46,774 bases of DNA from Synechococcus sp. AG-679-C18 (lineage in GTDB: Bacteria > Cyanobacteriota > Cyanobacteriia > PCC-6307 > Cyanobiaceae), in NCBI GenBank assembly GCA_003210755.1, contig QCUL01000019.1, positions 1 through 46,774 on the forward strand, in the 5' to 3' direction. Each line of letters opens with the position of its first letter. Position 1 is the first letter of the stretch. The notes under the pieces are model-generated. The model was not told the origin of the DNA. It was given only the letters and a program-made list of their open reading frames with translations, and ran no database searches. Shown one piece after another: positions 1 through 8,768 of this stretch. Made by a program: the position numbers and the translations under genes.

Positions 1-361
1 TCAAAGTGTCTCCAAGCATCAACATGGTGGCGACACTCGCCAGGGCGGAGGGAATCCTGGCTGCCCAGGTTCCAAGTGGATCCCAAAGATCATTGGCTGG
101 CATGGAGTAGCCCAAGCCCATCAGCCAATACACCAAAGGTGGCTTGTCAAATCGAGGCAATCCATTGACCCGAGGAGTTAACCAGTCGCCGGTTCTGGCC
201 ATGGCTCGACCAGCTGCAGCAAACAAGGGTGGTGTTTCATCCACTAAGCCTGTTGCACCAAGTTGCCAGCAACACAAAGCAAGGCCCAGGGCCAGAATCA
301 GCAGCAGGCCGCGGCTTCGCTGTCTTGGTGTGATGAGTGTGATGGCGGTGGCTGAAATCAT
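1..361 (-). CDS. GT39-type membrane glycosyltransferase (N-terminal part, cut by window edge)
   Basis: N-terminal 120 residues of a polytopic glycosyltransferase of the PMT/ArnT (GT39) superfamily. Such enzymes move a sugar from a polyprenyl-phosphate carrier to an acceptor on the outer side of the membrane. Seen: a hydrophobic segment at about residues 18-36, the loop acid pair D41-E42 followed by TPP, then GDWLTPR and FDKPP (71-75), the usual order at the start of this family. ATG at 361 is chosen because it overlaps the stop of the upstream glycosyltransferase as ATGA; an in-frame ATG at 367 is the alternative. It is the last visible gene of an operon with a GT4 glycosyltransferase and an EamA transporter, so a role in glycan or glycolipid modification is inferred. 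The substrate cannot be read. Confidence 0.8.
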   Translation of the reverse strand, partial: MISATAITLITPRQRSRGLLLILALGLALCCWQLGATGLVDETPPLFAAAGRAMARTGDWLTPRVNGLPRFDKPPLVYWLMGLGYSMPANDLWDPLGTWAARIPSALASVATMLMLGDTL

Positions 362-1467
362 CGGCATGGTGAGATCGTGCCATCCCCTGATGAGAGTCCC
401 TGACGGACCCAGTTCTCAACGCGTCGTGCAAACACCTCATGGCTTGCAAACTGCTCTACCCAATGACGGCAACCGCGACGATCAATCTTTTCAACCTTTC
501 CACAGGCCACTGCTAAGGCTTCAACATCATCAGGAGCTACAAGCCATCCAGTCACACCATTTTGAATGAGTTCACCGGGTCCTCCTCGGTCGTAGGCCAC
601 CACCGGCACTCCACACGCCATCGCTTCGACCACCACATTCCCGTAAGCCTCATTCCATTTCGGAGTGTTCAGCAGGGCGCGGCAACATCCCAACTCCTTC
701 TGAAGTAATTGCGTGGGCTTGAACCCAAGCCATTGAATCGTTCCGGGAGGTACGGCTGCTTCAACCGCTTCTGCATACCGAGCATCCTCTACTAGCCCCC
801 AGACCAAGAGCGTCTCACGTAATGAGGCGGCAACGGAGGCAGCATCTTCGAGTCCTTTTTCTGGTGCGACGCGTCCCGCCCAACCCAACGGTCCAACTGT
901 GTTCAGTTTCAGCTCGTAACCGCTTAAGTCAAAGCCATTTCCAACAACTGTTGGTTGATGGGGCAACGAAAAATCGCTCGCTTGGCGATGGGTATGGAAC
1001 GACATTCGTCTCTGGTCCCAGCGAGCCAATTGAGAGACTGCATCGTCCATCGCTCGAGATACAGATCCCATGCTCACCAAGTGGAATAACGATGGCTTCA
1101 CATGAGGGGTGAGCCAGAGCGGCAACCAGTCGTAGCTGAAGTTGATAACGGCATCCGCTTCTTCTCCCAAAGACAGCGCAAGGTCCCAAAGACGCGGAAG
1201 AACTCCTTCACATGGAATTTGAATGGAAGCCTCAGCATCAGCGTGCTGCCAGCTGGGTTGATCGATCCCCTGGGCTCTGTGCAAGGTGATGTTGGAGCAG
1301 TCTTCCGGAACAACAGATTCGCCTGGGGCGATGAGAGTGATCCGATGCCCCCTTGAGGCGAGCCCCCTCAGTAAGGACGTCAGCGTCAGTTCGACGCCCC
1401 CACCACGGCCGCTGCCGAGGTGCCCTATGGGCGTACTTACCAGAATTAGATTTAGCGAATTATTCAT
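358..1467 (-). CDS. GT4 family glycosyltransferase
   Basis: Retaining GT-B fold glycosyltransferase of 369 residues, the usual length for GT4. The N-terminal half opens with the glycine-rich acceptor loop (GHLGSGRGGG) after a beta strand. The C-terminal half has GWAGRVAPEKG for nucleotide-sugar binding and the EX7E signature, E273 to E281, followed by GVPVVAYDRGG. No membrane segment is seen, so it should act at the cytoplasmic face. Its start overlaps the EamA gene stop as ATGA and its stop overlaps the GT39 start the same way, which implies one transcript and translational coupling. Donor and acceptor sugars are not predictable from this sequence. Confidence 0.88.
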   Translation of the reverse strand: MNNSLNLILVSTPIGHLGSGRGGGVELTLTSLLRGLASRGHRITLIAPGESVVPEDCSNITLHRAQGIDQPSWQHADAEASIQIPCEGVLPRLWDLALSLGEEADAVINFSYDWLPLWLTPHVKPSLFHLVSMGSVSRAMDDAVSQLARWDQRRMSFHTHRQASDFSLPHQPTVVGNGFDLSGYELKLNTVGPLGWAGRVAPEKGLEDAASVAASLRETLLVWGLVEDARYAEAVEAAVPPGTIQWLGFKPTQLLQKELGCCRALLNTPKWNEAYGNVVVEAMACGVPVVAYDRGGPGELIQNGVTGWLVAPDDVEALAVACGKVEKIDRRGCRHWVEQFASHEVFARRVENWVRQGLSSGDGTISPCR

Positions 1468-2426
1468 GCACCAACATCGTTTTGCTGGGGTTCATTAACG
1501 AGAGGAATTGGCTCCCAGAATCGCTTGCGCTGACTCACCAGAACCACTGATAGCAGCACCAGAAGTACAGCCAACCATTGCAAACTCTCTAAGCGTTCTT
1601 GCAACAACAACCCTCCAGAAGCGAGTGCAAAAACAGGAGTGAGAAATCCAAGTGTGGTGAATCCTGTGAGGTCTTCTCGGCTCGCGAACCAGAAAAATAG
1701 GGCGTAGGCCAAAGCACTACCCATCAGAGAGGCATAGGCCATTTGCGCCCAGGCAAAGGCAGACCAAGGGGGAATGAACGGAAACGTGCTGTCGAAGCCA
1801 TGCCAAACCAAGAGCGGTAGTCCTCCCAGCAACATGTGCCAGCCGGTAACGGCTACTGGATCGCTGTTTCGACAGGCGTATCGACTCAGCACTGTGCCGA
1901 CGGCCATGGCAATGGCAGCTGCCAACATCCATCCAGTTCCAGCCTGCCAACCAGATTGAAAGGACACTCCTTCACCTAATAACCACCAGTGCTGTAGCAA
2001 AGGTTGAGGAACGCCAAGGCAAACAATTCCCACCAGGCCAAGAACCAACCCTATCCAGCCAAAAGGATTGATCGATTCTGCAAAAAGCCAGCGTGCAAGT
2101 AACGCAACCATCAAAGGCTGAGAATCAATTAAGACTGATCCAAGTCCGGCGCCAGTGCCCTCAAGTCCGCGGGTGAGACAGATTTGGAACAGCAGGGCAT
2201 CAATCAGCGTGAAAAGGAGAAACCAGCCCCGATCGGCTGGATCAATTAGTAAGGAACGCCCAAGGAGTGGAGCGAGGGCGATCACCACGATTCCAGCAGG
2301 GAGGAGCCTTAGACAGGAGACAAGAATTGGCCCTCCAGTACTGACGAGTGGAGCCATCGCTGTCATGGCCGTCCCCCAGAGAATGAAGGGGAGGACCATC
2401 AGCAGCCCTCGGCGGAGAGATCCCAT
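1464..2426 (-). CDS. EamA/DMT family transporter
   Basis: Integral membrane protein of 320 residues with about ten hydrophobic helices arranged as two EamA repeats, typical of the drug/metabolite transporter superfamily. The first repeat starts at the N-terminus (FILWGTAMTAM) and the second near the middle (WMLAAAIAMAVGTVLSRYA). Members export amino acids, nucleotide-related metabolites or other small solutes; the substrate cannot be inferred. It heads a minus-strand operon with two glycosyltransferases and is divergent from sppA, with only 54 bases between the start codons, so the promoters of both units must lie in or near that gap. Confidence 0.85.
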   Translation of the reverse strand: MGSLRRGLLMVLPFILWGTAMTAMAPLVSTGGPILVSCLRLLPAGIVVIALAPLLGRSLLIDPADRGWFLLFTLIDALLFQICLTRGLEGTGAGLGSVLIDSQPLMVALLARWLFAESINPFGWIGLVLGLVGIVCLGVPQPLLQHWWLLGEGVSFQSGWQAGTGWMLAAAIAMAVGTVLSRYACRNSDPVAVTGWHMLLGGLPLLVWHGFDSTFPFIPPWSAFAWAQMAYASLMGSALAYALFFWFASREDLTGFTTLGFLTPVFALASGGLLLQERLESLQWLAVLLVLLSVVLVSQRKRFWEPIPLVNEPQQNDVGA

Positions 2427-2480
2427 GGGGTGCCGCGTACAGGCTCCTTTTTAAGATCTAAACGTGTTCGATTGAACGAC

Positions 2481-3293
2481 ATGATTTGGCCCTGGCGCCG
2501 CAAGTCCAGGCGAAGGATGGCGAGGATCGCCATTGAGGGGGCCATTACGGGCTCCACTCGCCGACGCGTCCTTAAAGCATTGAAGGAGGTGCAGGAGCGA
2601 GAGTTCCCGGCACTTCTGCTGAGAATCGACAGTCCTGGAGGGACTGTTGGCGATAGTCAGGAAATTCATGCTGCTCTCTTGAGATTGCGAGAAAAAGGCT
2701 GTCGCGTTGTCGCCAGCTTCGGCAATATCTCTGCCTCTGGTGGGGTTTATGTGGGAGTAGCCGCTGAAACAATCGTGTCGAATCCGGGCACGATCACTGG
2801 TTCCATTGGTGTGATTCTTCGCGGCAACAACCTCTCCAAATTGCTAGAGCGTGTCGGTGTCAAATTTGAAACCGTCAAGAGTGGAGCGTTTAAAGACATC
2901 CTTTCTCCTGATCGTGCCCTCGGCCCGGAGGAGCGCCAGCTTCTTCAAGCTTTGATCGACAGCAGTTACGAGCAATTCGTGGCTGCTGTTGCACAAGGGC
3001 GGAATCTGAATGAGGAGCGCGTTCGCGAGTTTGCTGATGGTCGAGTGTTTAGCGGCGCTCAAGCCAAAGATCTTGGGCTTGTGGATGAGCTGGGCGATGA
3101 AGAGCGCGCAAGGGTTCTTGCCGCTCAATTGGCTGATTTAGATGAGGAGCGCTGCCGTGTGGTGACCCTTGGAAAACCACGCAAGACATTGCTGCAAGGG
3201 TTGTCAGGATCCATGCTTTTTGCGCGAATTCAGGAGCTCATCACGATGGAACTTGAGCTGACCGGCCAACCTCTTTGGTTGTTTAGGCCATGA
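2481..3293 (+). CDS. sppA: Short-form signal peptide peptidase (S49)
   Basis: Serine peptidase of the S49 family, 270 residues, the short SppA form that degrades cleaved signal peptides or membrane-associated peptides. Seen: DSPGG at 50-54, the nucleophile region with Ser86 in SASGG, TGSIGV at 106-111, and the general-base Lys138 in FKD, so the Ser-Lys dyad is intact. There is no clear N-terminal membrane anchor; the first residues are basic with two Trp, so peripheral membrane binding is possible. ATG at 2481 is preferred. A GTG at 2430 would add 17 residues but sits almost against the divergent EamA start. The stop overlaps aroH by ATGA. Confidence 0.88.
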   Translation: MIWPWRRKSRRRMARIAIEGAITGSTRRRVLKALKEVQEREFPALLLRIDSPGGTVGDSQEIHAALLRLREKGCRVVASFGNISASGGVYVGVAAETIVSNPGTITGSIGVILRGNNLSKLLERVGVKFETVKSGAFKDILSPDRALGPEERQLLQALIDSSYEQFVAAVAQGRNLNEERVREFADGRVFSGAQAKDLGLVDELGDEERARVLAAQLADLDEERCRVVTLGKPRKTLLQGLSGSMLFARIQELITMELELTGQPLWLFRP

Positions 3294-3676
3294 CCGTTGG
3301 AAGCGGATTGGCTTTGCGCGGTCTTCGAGGTGCGACCACCTGCAGCGCCAATACAGTTTTTGCGATTGAGCAGGCGGTCTCTGAACTGATGGACGCCCTG
3401 GTGGAGCACAACGCATTGAAGCCCGAGTGCATCGTTTCGATCACGTTTTCTGTGACAACCGATCTAGACGCCTGTTTTCCTGCTGCCATTGCTCGGCGGC
3501 GGGAAGGCTGGGATGGGGTGGCTCTCATCGACTGCCAGCAAATGGCTGTCGAGGGAGACCTGGCAAGGTGCATTCGTCTTCTTGCCCACACCTGGATGCC
3601 AGACGAACAGGAGCTCCGCCACGTCTACCTGGGTGATGCCAGTCGGCTGAGACCAGATAGATCCGGTCACAACTGA
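3290..3676 (+). CDS. aroH: Chorismate mutase, AroH type
   Basis: Monofunctional chorismate mutase of 128 residues, converting chorismate to prephenate for phenylalanine and tyrosine synthesis. The family pattern is clear: RGLRGATT at 10-17 (Arg13 equals the Bacillus active-site Arg7), TDLDACFP, CIR with Arg96 in the Arg90 position, and RHVYL with Tyr113. By manual alignment the position of the Bacillus catalytic Glu78 is Gln84 (in DCQQM), which deserves a check against other cyanobacterial AroH proteins. The start overlaps the sppA stop as ATGA, so the two are probably coupled although functionally unrelated. Confidence 0.9.
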   Translation: MTVGSGLALRGLRGATTCSANTVFAIEQAVSELMDALVEHNALKPECIVSITFSVTTDLDACFPAAIARRREGWDGVALIDCQQMAVEGDLARCIRLLAHTWMPDEQELRHVYLGDASRLRPDRSGHN

Positions 3677-3747
3677 CAGATGCCACGCCGGCCCTCCTAG
3701 CCCCCTGTTGCATGCGGTTGTTAGGAGAATCAGCGAAACTAAAACTG

Positions 3748-3765
3748 TGGTGAGAGTTCTCACCA
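3748..3765. promoter_or_regulatory. Perfect inverted repeat just upstream of the DUF2808 start
   Basis: Two 8-base arms (TGGTGAGA and TCTCACCA) separated by GT, ending 9 bases before the ATG at 3775. As RNA it would make a tight hairpin over the ribosome-binding region; as DNA it could be an operator. The function is inferred from position only. Confidence 0.4.
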
Positions 3766-3774
3766 AATCGATAG

Positions 3775-4365
3775 ATGGATTTTTCCCCTACGACCTCGGC
3801 ACGACGCCTCGCTTTCGCAGCGGGGCTTATCGGTTGTGGAGTTGTTGCCTCAGCCTCAGTGGCGGAGTTGCTCAACCCCAATGCTGTACAAGCTCAGAAC
3901 ACCCCTTCTTTGATGGAGTTTCGCTGGGAAAGCGACAAAAACTATCGGAAGCTTTATTACGTGCAGACGAGTACTCGACAAAGGGAGCGTTCTGATTACT
4001 TTTTCATGATTAGACCAAAAGATCGTAAAACTGCAATATTGAAATTAAGTATTACTATTCCTGATTATTTCAACGCTCGAATACGCCCACGCAAGTTGAA
4101 ACTTTGTAAAATGAAAAAGGGTGGAATGTTGTCGAGAAGTCGCTGCGAAGAAGTCATTCCTGCCGTTTTTGAGATTAGTGAAAATCAATCGGCAATTGAG
4201 GTTTTCCCAGAAACACCCATACCCACTGAAGACACTTATGCGGTTTCAATGACGATCTTCAATCCGAGTCAGTCCGGTATGTTCCAGTTCAATGCTTTGG
4301 CTCAGGCACCTGGAGACGTTCCCGTTGCTGGCTACCTAGGAAGCTGGAACTTCAGTATCGACTAA
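3775..4365 (+). CDS. DUF2808 domain secreted protein
   Basis: Protein of 196 residues with a cleavable-type signal peptide (hydrophobic stretch at about 11-30, then AVQAQN) and a body matching the cyanobacterial DUF2808 family: LSITIPDYF, an RKLKLCKMKKG segment, then PETPIPTEDTYAVSMTIFNP. Such proteins are exported to the periplasm or thylakoid lumen; no activity is established. Two cysteines (one in LKLCKM and one in SRCEE) could form a disulfide. It is the gene before rpmH-rnpA, and a perfect inverted repeat lies just upstream of its start. ATG at 3775 places the signal peptide correctly. Confidence 0.8.
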   Translation: MDFSPTTSARRLAFAAGLIGCGVVASASVAELLNPNAVQAQNTPSLMEFRWESDKNYRKLYYVQTSTRQRERSDYFFMIRPKDRKTAILKLSITIPDYFNARIRPRKLKLCKMKKGGMLSRSRCEEVIPAVFEISENQSAIEVFPETPIPTEDTYAVSMTIFNPSQSGMFQFNALAQAPGDVPVAGYLGSWNFSID

Positions 4366-4419
4366 GCATTGGCTGATAAACTCTTTCTCTGATAAAAGGC
4401 TCGACGCCGTAGTGAATCT

Positions 4420-4557
4420 ATGACCAAACGAACTTTCGGTGGTACCAGCCGCAAGCGCAAACGCGTTTCGGGTTTTCGTGTTCGCATGCGATCCCATACC
4501 GGTCGCCGTGTGATTCGGACACGCCGCAAAAGGGGTCGTTCTCGTCTTGCAGCCTGA
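4420..4557 (+). CDS. rpmH: 50S ribosomal protein L34
   Basis: Ribosomal protein L34, 45 residues, starting [15 protein letters not shown] and ending SRLAA. It is extremely basic with the conserved central [15 protein letters not shown] pattern. It lies 48 bases before rnpA, the classical rpmH-rnpA-yidC order of bacteria. It is too short for a normal ORF cutoff but unmistakable by sequence and context. Confidence 0.97.
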   Translation: MTKRTFGGTSRKRKRVSGFRVRMRSHTGRRVIRTRRKRGRSRLAA

Positions 4558-4608
4558 CTGTGATCATTCCCACCTAATCCTCTTTGGAGAGGTCTTCAAT
4601 TAATTTTG

Positions 4609-4998
4609 ATGGTGTTACCTACTGCAATGAGATTACGTGGACACCGTTGTTTTGATCATTTGCATCGAAAAGGACAGCGCTTCCAGGGAACGTTGATGAC
4701 TCTCCGTAAAGCTGCGGCGATGCCGAGGCTTCTTCGCTCGAATTGCCGACCTCTTGAAAGTCAGAAAACATTGTCCGTTTGCCGTTGCGCCGTTGTTATT
4801 AGCGGTAAGGTCAGCAAAAGGGCAGTGATCCGTAATCGACTCAGACGCCGCCTTCATGATCATCTCCGTCATCGCTTTGAGAGGTCTTTGCAGTATGGAA
4901 ATACTTGGGTTTTGATCAGCCTCAAGCCTGGTGCGGATGCTTCTGAGGCCCTCATCCTGGAAGAATGCGACAGATTGCTCCAACAAGCGGGGTACTAG
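4609..4998 (+). CDS. rnpA: Ribonuclease P protein component
   Basis: Protein subunit of RNase P, which helps the catalytic RNA remove 5' leaders from tRNA precursors. It has 129 residues from the ATG at 4609; a shorter form from ATG 4627 (MRLRGHRCFDHL) is possible. Seen: RFQGTLMTLR near the N-terminus, VVISGKVSKRAVIRNRLRRR, which is the family RNR signature, and the C-terminal EECDRLLQQAGY helix. It lies between rpmH and a PH-domain gene, whose start is two bases beyond this stop codon. Confidence 0.92.
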   Translation: MVLPTAMRLRGHRCFDHLHRKGQRFQGTLMTLRKAAAMPRLLRSNCRPLESQKTLSVCRCAVVISGKVSKRAVIRNRLRRRLHDHLRHRFERSLQYGNTWVLISLKPGADASEALILEECDRLLQQAGY

Positions 4999-5000
4999 CT

Positions 5001-5417
5001 ATGTCAACTTCAATTCAAGAAGAGACCTTTTACGAGGGAGGGCCAGCACGCGGGGACTTGATTTTCAACCTGTTGCTTGGACTGACTTTGATCGGGTTGC
5101 CCTTCGCTGTCGGAGCCATTGTTCGTGCGGTCTGGCTGCGTTTCAACATCACCAGTCGGCGAATTTCCGTCACTGGCGGCTGGATGGGGAGAGACCGTAG
5201 TCAGGTCGTTTTTAGTCAGGTCCAGGAAGTTCGAAGTGTCTCGCGTGGATTCGGTGCCTGGGGTGACATGGTCCTTGTCTTGACCGACGGCTCACGTTTA
5301 GAACTTCGATCTGTGCCCCGCTTCCGAGAGCTTGAGACTTACATCGAGGAGCGTATCCGCGCTCGTCGAGAAAGTTCCAGTTCGAAGGCTGAAGACAGCA
5401 AAGGTTTCGCCGCTTGA
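5001..5417 (+). CDS. PH-domain membrane protein (YdbT/DUF304-like)
   Basis: Protein of 138 residues with a hydrophobic pair near the N-terminus (about 21-45, LIFNLLLGLTLIGLPFAVGAIV) and then a bacterial PH-like beta domain (FNITSRRISVTGGWMGRDRSQVVFSQVQEV). It belongs to the widespread membrane-anchored PH family and is found between rnpA and yidC in cyanobacteria. Its role is not known; the location suggests a link with membrane protein insertion. ATG at 5001 is chosen over an upstream in-frame ATG at 4965, which would lie inside rnpA. Confidence 0.82.
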   Translation: MSTSIQEETFYEGGPARGDLIFNLLLGLTLIGLPFAVGAIVRAVWLRFNITSRRISVTGGWMGRDRSQVVFSQVQEVRSVSRGFGAWGDMVLVLTDGSRLELRSVPRFRELETYIEERIRARRESSSSKAEDSKGFAA

Positions 5418-5506
5418 AATTTTGTCCGTTTTAAGCGGATTTCCACAGAAGCCCCTGTGCTGTTGCACACTGGCAACAACATTCATCAATCACTCGGAAC
5501 GCCATC

Positions 5507-6658
5507 GTGATCGGGTACATCTCCGACAATCTGTTGCTGCCAATCCTGGACTTTTTCTACGGATTGGTTCCCAGCTATGGCCTCGCGATCGTGGCCCTTA
5601 CGGTGGTCATCCGTCTGGCTTTATTTCCCTTAAGTGCAGGGTCCATTCGTAGTGCCAGGCGCATGCGAATCGCTCAGCCCGTGATGCAGAAACGCCAGGC
5701 TGAGATCAAGGCTCGCTACGCCAGCGATCCGCAAAAGCAGCAAGCAGAACTGGGTAAATTGATGAAGGAGTTCGGCAGCCCCTTGGCTGGGTGCTTGCCA
5801 CTGCTCGTTCAAATGCCGATTTTGTTTGCGCTTTTCGCAACATTGCGTGGTTCACCTTTTGCGGATGTTCCCTACACGCTCAACCTCAAAGTTCTCCCTT
5901 CGGATCAAATCGCAGCTGTTGAGCCCAAACCGTTTACCAGTGCGAGCCACTCAATCTTTGTGACGGAAACCAACCATGTTCCTGTCGTGGCGAGTCTTCC
6001 TGGGGGTACGAAGATCGGCGCTGGTGACAGTGTGGCGATTCAGCTTGAGACCCGCAGCGGTGAAAGTTTCCGTGATGTGATTTCTGGAGTTGATAACGGT
6101 CAACGCTTCGTTCCAACTTGGACTGTCACCAAAGGCGAAGACATCGTCAAAGTGAGTGAGAACGGTCAGATTCAGGCTCTCACCACAGGTGATGCAACCG
6201 TTGAAGGCAAGATCCCTGGTTTGGCTGCCCGCAGCGGATTTTTGTTCATCAAAGCTTTGGGCCAAGTTGGCTTCTACACAGAGGGAGCAATCAATTGGGA
6301 TATTGCGATTCTCATTGGTGCTTTCGGTTTGAGCTTGTTTGCTTCTCAGCTTTTGTCTGGGATGGGTATGCCTGCGAATCCCCAGCAATCCACTGCAAAT
6401 AAGATCACTCCGGTCATGATCACTGGGATGTTTTTGTTTTTCCCATTACCAGCAGGTGTTCTGCTCTATATGGTGATCGCCAACATTTTCCAGGCACTGC
6501 AAACCTTCCTCCTGACACGCGAGGCGCTCCCAGACAATCTTCAGTCAATTCTTGATGATCAGATGCTCCAGAAGGCTCAAGCTCCTGCTGGAGCGTCTGC
6601 AGGCGGTGGATCGTCTTCAGGGAGGATGCCATTTGAACCCAAGGGCGGAAACAAATGA
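5507..6658 (+). CDS. yidC: YidC/Oxa1 membrane protein insertase with inserted Ig-like domain
   Basis: Membrane insertase of 383 residues that puts proteins into the plasma and thylakoid membranes, alone or with SecYEG. The Oxa1 core is seen as TM1 at 20-42 with the conserved Arg36, a basic cytoplasmic coiled hairpin (46-88), TM2 (92-113), then TM helices at about 262-282 and 300-337 including [12 protein letters not shown]. Between TM2 and TM3 lies an extra block of about 140 residues (122-262), of which about 147-248 resembles a bacterial Ig-like (Big2) fold, with [26 protein letters not shown]. This face should be lumenal or periplasmic. Start is GTG at 5507. The stop overlaps yceD as ATGA. 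Confidence 0.93.
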   Translation: MIGYISDNLLLPILDFFYGLVPSYGLAIVALTVVIRLALFPLSAGSIRSARRMRIAQPVMQKRQAEIKARYASDPQKQQAELGKLMKEFGSPLAGCLPLLVQMPILFALFATLRGSPFADVPYTLNLKVLPSDQIAAVEPKPFTSASHSIFVTETNHVPVVASLPGGTKIGAGDSVAIQLETRSGESFRDVISGVDNGQRFVPTWTVTKGEDIVKVSENGQIQALTTGDATVEGKIPGLAARSGFLFIKALGQVGFYTEGAINWDIAILIGAFGLSLFASQLLSGMGMPANPQQSTANKITPVMITGMFLFFPLPAGVLLYMVIANIFQALQTFLLTREALPDNLQSILDDQMLQKAQAPAGASAGGGSSSGRMPFEPKGGNK

Positions 6659-7188
6659 TTCCGGGGCTTGAGCCCGTTCCTCTTCGGGAACTACAAGCTC
6701 TTGGTTCTGTTCGCGATTGGGAATTCGAGGGCCATCTCGAAGATCTAGAGACTCTGACACCAGTTCGAGGAAGGCTCTTGGCAGAGCACAGAGGCAATGT
6801 TTTGGAGGTGAGAGGGCTGGCCAAAACGATTGTGACTCTGTGCTGTGACCGCTGCCTGAATCAGTTCAATCGAGCACTTTCCACCAGCACTAATGAACTG
6901 ATCTGGCTCGGTGATAGAGAAGCTTCCGAAGCAATGGCTGAGGAGGGTCTAGATGCGTCAGCGTTGGAGGGACTTGTGGAGTGCCTAGATCCCAGGGGTG
7001 ATTTCGAGCCTGAGCGATGGGTGTTCGAACAATTAAGTCTTCAATTGCCGGCAGTGAACTTCTGTGGCGATGCCTGTCCGGGGATTCCTCAATCGTTAAA
7101 AAAAGAAGCTTCGTCTTCTGAGTTGCCAGCTGTGGATCCGCGCTGGGAAGCTCTATTGACTTTGCGCTCTGCCGTCGATGAGTTGTAG
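6655..7188 (+). CDS. YceD/DUF177 family protein
   Basis: Protein of 177 residues of the DUF177 (YceD) family, linked in other bacteria to rRNA and L32 expression and to chloroplast 23S rRNA accumulation. Seen: the CDRCL motif after a beta strand ([10 protein letters not shown]) and the later block [19 protein letters not shown], giving the usual CxxC-like cysteine set. The start overlaps yidC by ATGA, so it is probably co-translated. It is followed after 10 bases by ycf46. Confidence 0.82.
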   Translation: MIPGLEPVPLRELQALGSVRDWEFEGHLEDLETLTPVRGRLLAEHRGNVLEVRGLAKTIVTLCCDRCLNQFNRALSTSTNELIWLGDREASEAMAEEGLDASALEGLVECLDPRGDFEPERWVFEQLSLQLPAVNFCGDACPGIPQSLKKEASSSELPAVDPRWEALLTLRSAVDEL

Positions 7189-7192
7189 GAGG
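7187..7192 (+). promoter_or_regulatory. Strong Shine-Dalgarno fixing the TTG start of ycf46
   Basis: AGGAGG six bases before a TTG at 7199. No ATG or GTG lies nearby in that frame, and the predicted N-terminus (LDLLIRAGTPLIW) fits the family, so this site decides the start. Confidence 0.8.
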
Positions 7193-7198
7193 TAGCAA

Positions 7199-8698
7199 TT
7201 GACTGAACAGTGGGCCCAACATCTAGATCTGCTGATTCGAGCAGGTACGCCGCTGATTTGGATTCGTAGCCATGAGGAAGAGAGAGTTGAATCTCTGTTA
7301 GGGCAAGCCGCTGAACGCTTGCCAGGCCGACGACTGGCCTGCTGGGATTTTGTTAGTGGCCTTTCCGGCGTTCTTGGCAGTGAAGGGCTCGGATCCCGTC
7401 AGCCGATGGCGGTACTGCAGTGGTTGCAGGATCTTGATGGCAATAGCCCAACACTCCTTCTCCTCAAGGATGTTCATCGCTTCTGTGATGACGCGGGTAT
7501 CGCCCGAATGCTGCGCAATCTCACAAGTCTCTTAAGGGGACGCTCTCATACTCTCGTGCTCGGTTGTGGTAGCTGGACACCGCCAGCAGATTTAGAAGAG
7601 GCCCTCACACTCCTCGACTTGCCGCTTCCGCAAGAAAAGGAACTGATGACTCTGCTAGGGAATATTTCGAAGGCAACCGGTTCGCCGTTGAACAGCGAGG
7701 TGCTTGAAGAGTTGACTCATGCCTGTTGCGGGTTGAGCGAATCACGTGTTCGTCATGTGGCGGCTAAAGCTCTCGCTCAGCGTGGCGAGCTGAGCCGCCA
7801 AGATCTTGCTGACGTTCTTGAAGAGAAGCGTCTAGCCCTGGCTCGCAGTGAGGTGCTGGAGTTCTGTCGTACAGACGCCACTCCAGCGGATATTGGTGGG
7901 CTTGAGTCTCTCAAGCAGTGGCTAGAGCAGCGTCATCGTGCCTTTAGTGATGAAGCTCGGCGATTTGGATTGCCTCTTCCGCGAGGTGTCCTTTTGGTGG
8001 GGCCACAGGGCACTGGCAAATCTTTAACTGCAAGGGTGATCGCTCACAGTTGGTCAATGCCACTCCTCCGTTTGGATGTGGGTCGACTGTTTGCAGGACT
8101 TGTTGGCGCTAGCGAGGCGCGTACGCGTGAAATGATCCAAAGAGCTGAAGCGATGGCTCCCTGCGTGCTTTGGATCGATGAAATTGATAAGGGTTTTGGG
8201 AGCGATGGCCGAAGCGATGGCGGAACCAGTCAGCGAGTATTGGCGACTGTTCTTACCTGGATGGCAGAGAAAACCTCCCCTGTTTTTGTTGTCGCTACAG
8301 CCAATGGAGTCGACCGCCTTCCCGCTGAACTCCTCAGAAAGGGCCGTTTTGATGAGATTTTTTTGCTTGATATGCCAGCGCGTTCTGAGCGCCAAAGCAT
8401 CATGAATTTGCATATCAGCCGCAGACGTCCAGGTCTCTCACTTCCTGTGGATACGGTCGTTGATCGAACGGATGGCTATTCCGGAGCTGAACTAGAGCAA
8501 ACAGTGATCGAAGCCATGCACCTGGCCTTTGCTGAGGGTCGAGAATTAGCTGAGGCCGACTTGATTCAGGCTGCGGCTCAATTGGTCCCTCTGTCGCGCA
8601 CTGCAAAAGAACAGCTGGAAGGACTTAAGCAATGGGCTAGCAGCGGCAGGGCACGGCCTGCTTCATTGCGACTGGTAACGAACCCTGACAGGGCGTAA
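7199..8698 (+). CDS. ycf46: Ycf46-type AAA+ ATPase
   Basis: AAA+ ATPase of 499 residues matching the cyanobacterial and plastid Ycf46 family. The N-terminal domain begins with LDLLIRAGTPLIWIRS and EEERVE. The ATPase module has Walker A GPQGTGKS at about 267-274, Walker B with WIDEIDK at about 323-329, sensor-1 VATAN and an arginine finger region RKGRFDE. Ycf46 has been tied to CO2 use or photosynthesis regulation in a model cyanobacterium, but its substrate is unknown. Start is TTG at 7199 with a strong AGGAGG. It ends the rpmH-to-ycf46 run. Confidence 0.9.
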   Translation: MTEQWAQHLDLLIRAGTPLIWIRSHEEERVESLLGQAAERLPGRRLACWDFVSGLSGVLGSEGLGSRQPMAVLQWLQDLDGNSPTLLLLKDVHRFCDDAGIARMLRNLTSLLRGRSHTLVLGCGSWTPPADLEEALTLLDLPLPQEKELMTLLGNISKATGSPLNSEVLEELTHACCGLSESRVRHVAAKALAQRGELSRQDLADVLEEKRLALARSEVLEFCRTDATPADIGGLESLKQWLEQRHRAFSDEARRFGLPLPRGVLLVGPQGTGKSLTARVIAHSWSMPLLRLDVGRLFAGLVGASEARTREMIQRAEAMAPCVLWIDEIDKGFGSDGRSDGGTSQRVLATVLTWMAEKTSPVFVVATANGVDRLPAELLRKGRFDEIFLLDMPARSERQSIMNLHISRRRPGLSLPVDTVVDRTDGYSGAELEQTVIEAMHLAFAEGRELAEADLIQAAAQLVPLSRTAKEQLEGLKQWASSGRARPASLRLVTNPDRA

Positions 8699-8768
8699 CG
8701 AACTACACGCATTGTTCGTACCAATCTTTGTGGCCTCCGTATGTTTCGTAAATAGCGCCAACCCGTCT

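Noticed and set aside
144..569. 141-codon plus-strand frame at the left edge
   Set aside because: It is antisense to the GT39 and GT4 genes, whose minus-strand frames show clear family motifs.
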